64,000 nt of DNA from an uncultured Coriobacteriaceae bacterium (GTDB lineage: Bacteria > Actinomycetota > Coriobacteriia > Coriobacteriales > Coriobacteriaceae), in assembly GCA_944321435.1 (NCBI GenBank), contig CALULH010000010.1:42165-106164 (forward strand), read 5' to 3'. Below, in pieces: positions 8,746 through 16,644 of the stretch. How positions within the stretch are numbered: the stretch's first letter is position 1; every line of letters starts with the position of its first letter. The notes beneath the pieces are model-generated. The model was given only the letters and a program-made list of their open reading frames with translations. It did no database searches and was not told the origin of the DNA. Position numbers and translations under genes: made by a program.

Positions 8746-8932
8746 GCGCCTCTCCCCTCCGTCCGTTTTGAGCGAGAACCAGTATAGCCGCCCGTGCGGA
8801 CATAAGGCCGATGCGGCGCCTCGGCCACAAAGCCTGCGGGAGAGGGGCGCAGGACGGGAGAACGCAGGACCGCATGGCACCCGCCGGCACAGCCCTGCCG
8901 CCGATAGGCAAACGCCCCGACCCCTAACCTGC

Positions 8933-10402
8933 TCAGCAGCGATCGAAGCAGACGAGCTCGTCCATCTCGTCTATCGGCCACATCGGGCGGAAAATCCGCT
9001 TGAAAGGAATGTGCTCCGAACGCTGAATGGTGGGCCCGTCGGTGAGCGCCATGGTATGGTAAGCCGTCTCGGGAATCAGATACGTGTCGAGATAGCCCAT
9101 CTTCACCACCACGATGTCGTAGTCGTGGAAATCTACACCCGCGCCGTGGAACTGCTCCATCGTGCCGTACTGCACGTTCTTGTCCATCACCAAAACGTCA
9201 ATCGTAGTGCCGTTGATGCTCACAATGTGGCTGGGTCCCACGCGGTGAATCTGGCCCAGGCCCACCAGCGCGTCACCCGACACCTTCAGCACGCCTTCAA
9301 CGCGCACCGGCGTCGAGAGCTCGTCTTCGCCCACGCCCAGGTCAAACGACACGTGCTCGCCGTCTGCGCACGTGCCCAGATAAGCGCAGGCCGCCGGGTC
9401 GTTAATGCCGGCGATAAGCACGCTCTTGCCGCGCAGATCTTGGCGCAGAAGCTCGCGCAACATGACAGTGCCGCGCCCTGCGCCGCCGGCACCGCAATTG
9501 TCGCCCGAATCGGTAATGACGGCCGTCTTGCCCTCAAACGCAACCGCATCGCGCACAGACTCGTCGGGCTCGCCAAAGTTGCCCGTAAACGTGAACTCAT
9601 GACGGTGCTCCCAAGCATATGCCGCCACGCGCTCAGCCACTTCCTCGCAGTGCGGCCTGTCCTCGGGGTTGTTGGGCACCACCACAACTGCCGCGCCCAG
9701 CTTGTCGTCGTCATGGCGGATGTAGCCCACGTGGTACGAGCTCGAGAACACGCGCGGGTCCTTCTCGGCCTCATCAAGCAGCGCGTTTATCGACCGCATA
9801 GGCTCCATGGCGGAAACGCTGCGCTCGCCGCCGACCATGATGGGAAGCTTGATCATGACCGGGCGCATGGGGCGGCGACGGCGCATCAGGTCCACCAGCT
9901 TCCGCGCCACGATGCGTTCGCTCTCAACGGTGTCGATATGCGGGGACTCGCGGTAGCACCGCACGATGTTGAGGCGCCCCACCAGCTCAGACGTCACATT
10001 GCCGTGCGGGTCCATGACCATGGCAATGGGCATGTAATCACCCACGATCTCGCGCATCCGCTTGACCAGGTAATGCTCGCCGGAAACGCCCTCGAGCCCG
10101 CGGATGCCGCTTGCCCCGTGAAACTGCAGGTACAGGGCGTCGATCTCGTCTAGGTGCCCTTTCAGATCGGACAGCATCCTGTCCGCAATGGCATCGAACG
10201 CCGCCCGGCTGATCATCCCGCTGGGATGGAGCCCCGCAAACAGCGAGGGGATGATGCCGATCCCGGCCTCCTCGAAAATGTCGCGGATGCCCATCGCCTC
10301 GATGCAGTCGTCTCCGTACTGCAGAAGGAAGTCCCCCAACTCGGCATCCTGGGACACGTGCTCGTTGCACTCGGATGTGAAGTGGGCCACAAAAACGTTC
10401 AT
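8933..10402 (-). CDS. M81 family metallopeptidase (MlrC-like)
   Basis: A 489-residue cytoplasmic protein of the M81/MlrC family (formerly DUF1485), named for a microcystinase-pathway protein. Diagnostic segments include an N-terminal FVAHFTSECNE, FHGASG, MDPHGN with a conserved histidine, ESPHIDTVE and DSGDNCGAGG. The natural substrate is not known for most members; it is probably a small peptide or related amide. The ATG at 10402 follows GAGAGGAGAGCGC; an in-frame start six codons earlier lacks this. Codon use is slightly less GC-biased than in its neighbours. It is monocistronic, with two hairpins separating it from uppP. Confidence 0.8.
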   Translation of the reverse strand: MNVFVAHFTSECNEHVSQDAELGDFLLQYGDDCIEAMGIRDIFEEAGIGIIPSLFAGLHPSGMISRAAFDAIADRMLSDLKGHLDEIDALYLQFHGASGIRGLEGVSGEHYLVKRMREIVGDYMPIAMVMDPHGNVTSELVGRLNIVRCYRESPHIDTVESERIVARKLVDLMRRRRPMRPVMIKLPIMVGGERSVSAMEPMRSINALLDEAEKDPRVFSSSYHVGYIRHDDDKLGAAVVVVPNNPEDRPHCEEVAERVAAYAWEHRHEFTFTGNFGEPDESVRDAVAFEGKTAVITDSGDNCGAGGAGRGTVMLRELLRQDLRGKSVLIAGINDPAACAYLGTCADGEHVSFDLGVGEDELSTPVRVEGVLKVSGDALVGLGQIHRVGPSHIVSINGTTIDVLVMDKNVQYGTMEQFHGAGVDFHDYDIVVVKMGYLDTYLIPETAYHTMALTDGPTIQRSEHIPFKRIFRPMWPIDEMDELVCFDRC

Positions 10403-10574
10403 GCGCTCTCCTCTCGTCATGCCCTGCCCGGCACGCCCGCCCGCGCCGGGCAGGGCCCGCTCGTTACCAGCCTACCCGTTCCTGGCGGGCCGTTCCGCGC
10501 CTTCGCTGCCGCCTACGGCGGCATCTTCCTTGACGACTTTTCCCTGAGAGCGCCTGAAGGTCCGCTCCAAACAA

Positions 10575-10637
10575 AATCGCACCGAAGGCATAAGGATTCG
10601 GCTCAAAACGCCGAAAAGCTATGCCTTCGGTGCGATT
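10575..10637 (-). terminator. Long two-tier hairpin, probable terminator
   Basis: Perfect 18-bp arms AATCGCACCGAAGGCATA (10575-10592) and its complement (10620-10637) enclose a second hairpin (TTCGGC / GCCGAA). On the minus strand the structure is followed by TTGTTT, on the plus strand by ATTTT. It stands downstream of the uppP terminator and upstream of the M81 gene, so it may end a short transcript starting between the two hairpins. Confidence 0.6.
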
Positions 10638-10724
10638 ATTTTGCTGGCAATGGGCGGGGCGCCGACACAGCGGGCGGGCGCGGCGGCAGGCGGAAAGCGG
10701 TCGGTCCAACCCGCGTAAACAAAA

Positions 10725-10764
10725 GCGGGCGATAAGCGCAGGTAGCCTCGCGCTTATCGCCCGC
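10725..10764 (-). terminator. Rho-independent terminator of uppP
   Basis: Perfect 15-bp arms GCGGGCGATAAGCGC (10725-10739) and complement (10750-10764) with a 10-nt loop. On the minus strand it is followed by TTTTGTTT, about 70 nt after the uppP stop. A third, partial copy of the arm (TTATCGCCCGC) lies just upstream at 10771-10781. Confidence 0.85.
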
Positions 10765-10831
10765 CCGATCTTATCGCCCGCTCGGCAGAAAGCGCATTGC
10801 CCCCGCAAAGCGCCTACGCCTCGCCTAAAGC

Positions 10832-11791
10832 TTAGGCAAGAATACCCATGGGAGCCAGGACCAAGAAGTACGCCAGCACCAGAATGCCCAGCACGATGCG
10901 GTACACGCCGAAGGCGCTGAAGCTGTGCTTGCGCACGAAGCCCATGAGCCAGCGGATGGCCAGCATGGACACCAGGAAGGCCACGAGGCAGCCAACCGCC
11001 ATGATGGCGATCTCCAAGCTGCCGAAAGTGCCCCCGTCGACCACCACGTACTTGACCAACTTGAGCGCGCTGGCGCCGAACATGACCGGGATGGCCAGGA
11101 AGAAGGTGAACTCGGCCGCGACCGAGCGGGTGGTGCCCAAAAGCAGTCCGCCGATGATGGTGGAACCGGAACGCGAGGTACCCGGCACGAGCGACAGCAC
11201 CTGGAAGCAGCCGATGCCGAAGGCCGTCTTCCACGGAAGCTCGTCAAGAGAGGTGATGGCGCCGAAATCGCCGCCCGGCGTGGGCTCGGCGTCCTCGGCG
11301 GGACGGGAGAAGTGGGCTCCCGCAGGCCGGCTTCCGGGAACGACGCCTTCCTCGGCGATACGGCGCTCCAAGGTGCGCTTGCGCCAGGCCTCGATCACGA
11401 TAAAGGCAACGCCGTAAACAATGAGCGCGGCGGCGACCACGTATGAGTTGTAGAAATGCTCGTCCATGAAGTCGTTGAGCGGGATGCCGATGATGGCCGC
11501 GGGCAGGCAGCTCACGATGATCTTGCCCCACAGCACCCACGTGCTGCGACGGCCCTCCCGCCCCTTGCTCGGGCTGAACGGGTTCAGCTGATGGAAAAAC
11601 AGCACGCACACAGCCAAGATGGCGCCCAGCTGGATAACCACCTGGAACATGTTCCAGAACTCCTCGGACACGTTCAGCTGAACGAACTCGTCCACCAGGA
11701 TCAGATGGCCAGTCGAAGAGATGGGCAGCCACTCGGTAATGCCCTCGACCAAGCCGAGGAACGCCGCCTTGACCAGCTCGATAACGTCCAC
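10832..11791 (-). CDS. uppP: Undecaprenyl-diphosphatase UppP (BacA)
   Basis: A 319-residue integral membrane phosphatase that recycles the cell-wall lipid carrier from undecaprenyl diphosphate. The two catalytic signatures are present: [14 protein letters not shown] (about residues 16-29) and [13 protein letters not shown]. Between the halves is a hydrophilic insert of about 50 residues (RIAEEG... to ...SLDELPW) not typical of the roughly 270-residue family. Overproduction of this family gives bacitracin resistance. The GTG start at 11791 follows AAGGAGG at 4 nt spacing. It is monocistronic and ends at the hairpin 10725-10764. Confidence 0.93.
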   Translation of the reverse strand: MDVIELVKAAFLGLVEGITEWLPISSTGHLILVDEFVQLNVSEEFWNMFQVVIQLGAILAVCVLFFHQLNPFSPSKGREGRRSTWVLWGKIIVSCLPAAIIGIPLNDFMDEHFYNSYVVAAALIVYGVAFIVIEAWRKRTLERRIAEEGVVPGSRPAGAHFSRPAEDAEPTPGGDFGAITSLDELPWKTAFGIGCFQVLSLVPGTSRSGSTIIGGLLLGTTRSVAAEFTFFLAIPVMFGASALKLVKYVVVDGGTFGSLEIAIMAVGCLVAFLVSMLAIRWLMGFVRKHSFSAFGVYRIVLGILVLAYFLVLAPMGILA

Positions 11792-11992
11792 GGTACCTCC
11801 TTCAACGCGCGCGGGCCCAACGGTGTTTAAAGTGCGGCGGCCCGCCGTGCACCCCATTATGCCTGAGCGCCCTGGTCCCGCCCGCGAGATCGGGCCTGTT
11901 TATCAAAAGATAAGACCTCGGGCAAAGAGCGCGCCCAAGAACGCCCGCGCTCCCGCCGCGCCCCTGCGGCCTTGCCCGTGCGACTCCGCCCA

Positions 11993-12173
11993 TGTGCAAA
12001 TATTCGAGCTATGGACGATCTGCCGCCCCTGCTGGGAAACCAATGGTCGGAATAAGGCAAAACTATGCATATTGATTCTCGTTTTTCCTGTTCGCATGTG
12101 CGGAATATGCAATCGAAAGCATCGCGCAGCAGAGGGGAGATCGCCAATCATCCATAGCTCGAATATTTGCACA
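11993..12173. mobile_element. 181-bp element with 23-bp perfect terminal inverted repeats (MITE-like)
   Basis: Ends 11993-12015 (TGTGCAAATATTCGAGCTATGGA is the 23-nt arm; key core CAAATATTCGAGC) and 12151-12173 are exact complements. Pairing continues imperfectly inward (CGATCT, CCCCT). The interior is AT-richer than its surroundings and holds no gene. It sits in the 650-bp gap between uppP and the universal stress gene. No target-site duplication is evident. It may be a non-autonomous transposon remnant or a very long regulatory hairpin. No transposase gene is in the window. Confidence 0.55.
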
Positions 12174-12439
12174 GCGATGGGGCGTTGCACGGCACGGGAG
12201 GGTCCGCTGCCGGCGCACTCCCGCAGGGCGGCGTCCGGCGAGGCGCTGGACAAGAAGACGCCGCCCCCGCTGGCACCCCCGCAGGGCGGCGTCGCTTTCC
12301 GCCGGGTCGCTTACCGAAAAAATGCGCCGGCCCGCGCATGTCCGTGCCCAGAGGGGTATAACGTGACCGACGTCAACCCCGCCGGGGCAAGCCGCCGCGG
12401 CGGCGCCCGTATATCGGGCCACACATAAGGAGGCCAGCT

Positions 12440-12877
12440 ATGAACGAGGGTTACAAGACAGTTTTCGTAGCGCTTGACGGCACCGAGCAGCAGGAGTTCG
12501 TTCTCGCCCGCGCCATGAAGGTTGCGGCCAACAACCACGCCAAGTTCGTCATCGGCCATGTGATCGACTCCACCGCCCTTGAAACCGCCGGCGCCTACCC
12601 CGTCGACCTTATCGCCGGGCTCGAGGAGGCCTTCCGCTCCTCCATCGCCGAGCAGCTGGAGGAGGCCAAAGCCAACCCCGACATCCCCGAGGTCGAGGTC
12701 ATGGTGCGCGCCGGGCGCATCCGCGAGACCCTGAAAGAGGAGATGCTTGATGTGGTGAAGCCGGACCTGGTGCTCTGCGGCGCGCGCGGCCTGTCCTCCA
12801 TCAAGTACGCCCTGCTGGGATCCATCTCCACGTTCCTGCTGCGCAACACCGACTGCGACATCCTCGTGGTCAAGTAG
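12440..12877 (+). CDS. Universal stress protein, UspA family
   Basis: A 145-residue single-domain Usp. The Rossmann-like core starts FVALDGTEQQ, and the ATP-binding motif G-x2-G-x9-G-S is met by GARG plus GS near residues 115-130. Proteins of this type bind ATP and accumulate under starvation or oxygen stress; the target is not known here. The start codon follows ATAAGGAGGCCAGCT, a strong ribosome-binding site. A TATAAC box at 12357-12362 may be the -10. It is monocistronic, converging on the acetyltransferase gene with a shared terminator between. Confidence 0.88.
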   Translation: MNEGYKTVFVALDGTEQQEFVLARAMKVAANNHAKFVIGHVIDSTALETAGAYPVDLIAGLEEAFRSSIAEQLEEAKANPDIPEVEVMVRAGRIRETLKEEMLDVVKPDLVLCGARGLSSIKYALLGSISTFLLRNTDCDILVVK

Positions 12878-12913
12878 CGCGACAGGCGCTCTCCGCCGCA
12901 CGCGAACAAGCGC

Positions 12914-12953
12914 GAGGCGGCCGACCGGAAGCCCCGGCCGGCCGCCTCTTTGC
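12914..12953. terminator. Terminator between usp and the acetyltransferase gene
   Basis: Arms GAGGCGGCCG (12914-12923) and CGGCCGCCTC (12939-12948) with a C/G-rich loop, followed on the plus strand by TTTGCGTT. It ends the usp transcript and could also serve the convergent gene. Confidence 0.75.
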
Positions 12954-12994
12954 GTTCTACGGGCCGCGTCGCGCCGCCGGGCAAGTCCCGGATG

Positions 12995-13696
12995 TCAGCG
13001 CCGGTACGCAACGCGGTCGGCCTCGGTAATGGCCCGCACCACGCGGCAGGGGCTGCCCACGGCGATGACGCCGGCGGGGATGTCGCGCGTGACCACGCTC
13101 CCCGCCCCGATGATGCTGCCCGCGCCTATCTCGACGCCGGGCATCACGCTCACACCCGCTCCGAACCACACGTCGTCGCCCACCGAGATGGGCTCGGCGC
13201 GCTCGAGGCCCGACGCGCGCTGCGCGGCATCGTAGGCGTGCGTTGCCGTGTAGAAACCGCAGTTGGGGCCAACGAACACCGAGTCGCCCAACGTGATGGG
13301 CGCCCCGTCCATGAGATAGCAGTTATGGTTGATGAAGACGTTCTCGCCCAAATGGACGTTGTGCCCGTAGTCGACGTAAACGGGCGAAAGCACGGTAAGC
13401 CCGGCGCCGTGGTCGGGTATCAGCCGGTCGATAAGCTCCGCGCGACGCCCCGCGTCGGACGGCCGCGTGCCGTTGTAGTCAAAGCACAGGTCGTCGGCTC
13501 GCGTGCGCAGGGCGCAGAGCTCCTCATCGAAGTTCGCGTCGTACCACAGGCCGCGCTCGAGCTTCTCGCGCTCGGTCAGCCCGCTTGCCGGCGCGCCGCC
13601 CCGCCCGTCCGACAGGGCGCCCGTGCCTCCGCAGGCGCCTCCCCTCTCGCCCGCACCCTCGGACGCGGCCTCAAAGCTCTCCTCGTCTCCACGCAT
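12995..13696 (-). CDS. Sugar O-acetyltransferase, hexapeptide-repeat (maltose/galactoside acetyltransferase family)
   Basis: A 233-residue left-handed beta-helix acetyltransferase using acetyl-CoA. After a disordered Gly/Ala-rich N-terminus of about 35 residues comes the Mac domain (EREKLERGLWYDANFDEEL), then hexapeptide repeats with HNCYLMD, the catalytic histidine in TATHAY, and the C-terminal GVEIGAGSIIGAGSVVTRDI. The closest named families are Maa, LacA and NodL; the acceptor sugar cannot be told. The ATG follows GGGAGGGG. It lies 61 nt downstream of the ROK regulator on the same strand, so the two are probably co-transcribed. Confidence 0.85.
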   Translation of the reverse strand: MRGDEESFEAASEGAGERGGACGGTGALSDGRGGAPASGLTEREKLERGLWYDANFDEELCALRTRADDLCFDYNGTRPSDAGRRAELIDRLIPDHGAGLTVLSPVYVDYGHNVHLGENVFINHNCYLMDGAPITLGDSVFVGPNCGFYTATHAYDAAQRASGLERAEPISVGDDVWFGAGVSVMPGVEIGAGSIIGAGSVVTRDIPAGVIAVGSPCRVVRAITEADRVAYRR

Positions 13697-13757
13697 AACA
13701 GATCCCCTCCCGTATCCTTTGGGCGCGCTTGCGCGAGGCGCGCCCAAACGGCCCGCA

Positions 13758-14753
13758 CTACAAGCGGCCGTCCTTTTCCTCCAACGCGCGCAGGAGCATG
13801 CCCGCGCGGTACCAGGCGTCGAAGCTCTCCACGCGCAACAGCTCGGGTCGGTGCTCGGGCGGGACGCAGGCGGTGCAGGCACGGTCGACCTCCGCGCGCA
13901 GCCGCGCATCCGCCAGCTCCCCGCTGAGCACGATGGTGCCCGGGTTGAGCACCGTCACCAGCGCGGCCAGCATCTTGCCCATGAGCGGCGCGGCGGTCTC
14001 GGAGCTGCCGAAGGCCTCTTGGACCTCGTCGTAGCTCAAACCGAACGGCATGAACCCCACCTGGCCGGCAAACTGGCTGGCGCCGCGGACGACCGTGCCG
14101 GCGTAGATGCTGGCCGTGCCGGGCAGCACGCCCACCGGCACGTAGCACAGGGTCACGATGTCCTCGGGTTCGCAGCGGTCTCGGTAGAAGCCGTACGCCT
14201 TGAGGTACATGTCGTTCTCCATATGCACCGGCACGCCGAGCGCGTTCTCCAGCGTCCGGGCCGGGTGCGCACCCTCCAACTCGGGCAGGTCGCAGGTGCG
14301 GACCTCGCCGCCCACTAGGACGCCGGGCACGCCCAGGCACACGCACGACACGTTGCCTGCGCGCGCAAAGACCTCCTGCGCGCGTATCAGCAGCACCCGC
14401 TCGGTGATCTTGCCGCCGCGGCAGGTGGACTCTTCGACAAGCGTCCCCAGGGGCGTCACCACGCGCTGGCGCAGCACATGCTCCCCGCCCTCGTTATCCA
14501 AGCTGATGAGCAGGGCGCTTTCGTGATCCTCGTCCAAGCGAAAGCCCGTAGTGGCGCGCCCTACCTCGTGACGGCGGAGCTTCTCTCCCCACACCTCACC
14601 TGTGCGGGCGAGCTCGTTGAGCAGCGTGTTGCAGGTAGCCTGACTCAACCCCGTGGCGCGCATCACGTCCTGCTTGGAATAGCAGCCGCCGCCCCGCAGC
14701 AGCGCGCGCACGGCGGCCATGTTGGCCCGGCGCACGGCAGCGGTGTCGATCAT
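13758..14753 (-). CDS. ROK family transcriptional regulator
   Basis: A 331-residue protein with an N-terminal winged helix-turn-helix (about residues 10-70: LLRGGGCYSKQDVMRATGLSQ) and a C-terminal ROK fold. The glucokinase-type GIG segment and the zinc-binding Cys cluster (C-x-C-G-x-x-G-C) of sugar-binding ROK proteins are missing. It is therefore likely a regulator without kinase activity and with unusual effector binding. The ATG follows GGAGGGGGG. A promoter at 14830-14859 fits this strand. It shares its transcript with the downstream acetyltransferase; the upstream EamA permease is on the same strand and may be a functional partner. Confidence 0.82.
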   Translation of the reverse strand: MIDTAAVRRANMAAVRALLRGGGCYSKQDVMRATGLSQATCNTLLNELARTGEVWGEKLRRHEVGRATTGFRLDEDHESALLISLDNEGGEHVLRQRVVTPLGTLVEESTCRGGKITERVLLIRAQEVFARAGNVSCVCLGVPGVLVGGEVRTCDLPELEGAHPARTLENALGVPVHMENDMYLKAYGFYRDRCEPEDIVTLCYVPVGVLPGTASIYAGTVVRGASQFAGQVGFMPFGLSYDEVQEAFGSSETAAPLMGKMLAALVTVLNPGTIVLSGELADARLRAEVDRACTACVPPEHRPELLRVESFDAWYRAGMLLRALEEKDGRL

Positions 14754-14829
14754 AGGCGCCCCCCTCCGCCCCATTGCGGGGTACAATGTCCAGCAACGCC
14801 CTTGCGCCGCCCTCAGTAAGCCGGCACCC

Positions 14830-14859
14830 AGTATACCGCTATTTTTATAACTGTTGTAA
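14830..14859 (-). promoter_or_regulatory. Promoter of the ROK regulator gene
   Basis: On the minus strand: TTACAA (14859-14854), 18-nt spacer, TATACT (14835-14830), in an AT-rich stretch that stands out from its surroundings. The start codon lies about 70 nt downstream. Confidence 0.65.
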
Positions 14860-14897
14860 TAACTATGATTAAATTATGCGAGAAGGATGGGAGGGAC

Positions 14898-15920
14898 CTA
14901 TACCACGAGGAAGATCATCGCGATGATGGCCGCAAAGCCGGCCAAGTCGGTGGGCGCGAAGACGATCCCCAGCAAGAGCGCGCTCGTGACTGTGGCCGAG
15001 ATGGGCTCGATGGTGCCCAAGAGGCTCGCGCGCATGGAGCCCAGGTCGGATACGCCCTGCATGTAGAGCAGGTACGCCAGGAAGCTGCCCACCACCACGA
15101 GCACGAACAGCGCGCCCCAGCCCAGGGCGTCGAAGCCGACCGCGTACGTCCACGGGCGCACGAAGACCGTGGCGATAAGGCCGGCCGCAAGCATGCCGAG
15201 GCCCGTGACGATGGGCGATCCGTACGTGGGCAGCACCTTGGCGGGCAGGATGGAGAGTAGGGCGCCGCCCACCGCAGCGCACAGGCCGAATACCAGCCCG
15301 TCCATGGGCAGCGCCAGCGTGGAGGGGTTGCCGCCCGTGGCGATAAGGTAGGTGCCGAAGAGGGCCAGCGCCAACCCGGCAACCTCGCGCCGACGCGGGG
15401 CGCGGCGGGCCGTGATGCAGGAGTACCCCATGATGAGCACCAGCTGCAGGCACTGCAGCACCGTGGCCGTGCCGGAGTTGGTGGCGTTCACGGCGGCCAA
15501 GTAGGCAAACTGGTTGAACAGCAGTCCCCCCAGCGCAAAGACCAGCACCTGGGCCAGATCGCGCGGGGTGCGCAGGAGCCGCACCAGGCGCGCGCGGTCG
15601 GCGACGAGCGCGTACGCCAGGAAGAGCAGGCCCGACACCACCTGGCGCACGCACACCAGCCACGGCGTCTGAACGCCGTAGTTCTCAAAGAGGAAGCTCG
15701 CGCACGTGCCGGAGAAGCCCCAGCACGCACCGCCCACCAGCGTGCAGACGATGCCCTGCGTGAGCTTGCGGCTGGCTGCGCTGCGGGCCAACTGGCGCGC
15801 GGTGCGCTTTCGGCGGCGCAGCGTGCCGGCGTCGACGGACCGACCGCCCTCCGGCGCCGCACCCGCCGCATCTACGACCGCACCCGCGCGCCCTTGCACC
15901 CGAACCCGCTCTTCTCGCAT
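14898..15920 (-). CDS. EamA/DMT-family permease
   Basis: A 340-residue integral membrane protein with ten predicted helices in two EamA halves, after a basic hydrophilic N-terminus of about 60 residues. Each half starts with the typical G-G-x-x-W-G-x-S / G-A-x-x-S-I-L-P type helix; RQVVSGL and TIEPISATVTSALLLG match the DMT pattern of amino-acid, nucleotide-sugar or drug exporters. The substrate cannot be named. The ATG at 15920 follows GGAGGG; an earlier in-frame ATG lacks this. It is separated from the ROK gene by that gene's own promoter. Confidence 0.83.
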   Translation of the reverse strand: MREERVRVQGRAGAVVDAAGAAPEGGRSVDAGTLRRRKRTARQLARSAASRKLTQGIVCTLVGGACWGFSGTCASFLFENYGVQTPWLVCVRQVVSGLLFLAYALVADRARLVRLLRTPRDLAQVLVFALGGLLFNQFAYLAAVNATNSGTATVLQCLQLVLIMGYSCITARRAPRRREVAGLALALFGTYLIATGGNPSTLALPMDGLVFGLCAAVGGALLSILPAKVLPTYGSPIVTGLGMLAAGLIATVFVRPWTYAVGFDALGWGALFVLVVVGSFLAYLLYMQGVSDLGSMRASLLGTIEPISATVTSALLLGIVFAPTDLAGFAAIIAMIFLVV

Positions 15921-16208
15921 GCCGCACCCTCCCCCTGCACAGGACGAGCCGCGCTCCGGCGGCTCGCTCAACGTTTTCCGCCGGCCATAGTACCATCACG
16001 CGCCGCGTTAAAACACCTGGTCACGGGCAATGCTGACACGTGGCTGACCTTTGCTTTAGCACGCTCAAGCACCTGCAGTGGCAACGAGCGGGCCACCCGC
16101 CGCGCCGCGACCCGGCACCGCCGGGCGCACAAATTCCCTCCACAACCGCAAGCCGCCCACGAACCCACGGCCGTCCCGCAAGGCGCGCGTCCGGGCGAAA
16201 CTGTGGAC

Positions 16209-16240
16209 GCGTCGAAACTCTCGCCTCAGAGTTTCGACGC
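16209..16240. repeat. Palindromic repeat, GTCGAAACTCT family, copy 3
   Basis: Perfect 13-bp arms GCGTCGAAACTCT (16209-16221) and AGAGTTTCGACGC (16228-16240) with loop CGCCTC. An ATATGCAT string follows about 13 nt later, as it does near copy 1. Confidence 0.85.
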
Positions 16241-16335
16241 CTCGCTTCCTTCATATGCATCAACCTTGCCGTTACACCAGTTGGTTAGCCCCCTTCATGC
16301 GAGAAGAGTCTTCGCGTATGCACACGCGCCTCTCG

Positions 16336-16386
16336 CCCGTCGAAACTCTGGAACCAGCGAAACACTCGCCTCAGAGTTTCGACGGG
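16336..16386. repeat. Palindromic repeat, GTCGAAACTCT family, copy 4
   Basis: Perfect 14-bp arms CCCGTCGAAACTCT (16336-16349) and AGAGTTTCGACGGG (16373-16386). The 23-nt loop itself contains a degenerate copy of the core (CGAAACACTCGCCTC, compare copy 3), suggesting tandem duplication of one arm. The gap 15921-16644 otherwise holds only a possible TATACT -10 at 16566-16571 for the downstream protease. Confidence 0.85.
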
Positions 16387-16644
16387 TAAGGGGAAGGGCG
16401 AGAAGGGCCGCGAAACACGCGCTCCAGGGTTGCGACGGCCGGGGGGCTCTCAGCGGGCCGGGGGCTCGACGGGCCGCAGGAGGGATCTCAACAGGCCGAA
16501 GGGGTCTCAGCGGGTCGGGGGCCTCGGTGGGCTGGGAGGGCGAGAAGGACGGCGCGCAGCATGGGTATACTGGTTGGAATTGCAGTCCGCGCCGGGCCGG
16601 CCACAAGCCGAGGGCCCGCGGCGCCCGTCCTCGCGAGGAGCACC

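Noticed and set aside
3940..8787. A 1615-residue open frame on the plus strand
   Set aside because: It is antisense to the well-supported nagZ and pcrA genes and has the Arg/His/Val/Gly-rich composition of reverse frames in high-GC DNA.
11903..12253. Coding frame across the 181-bp element
   Set aside because: Similar peptides appear on both strands because of the inverted ends; no ribosome-binding site and no family.
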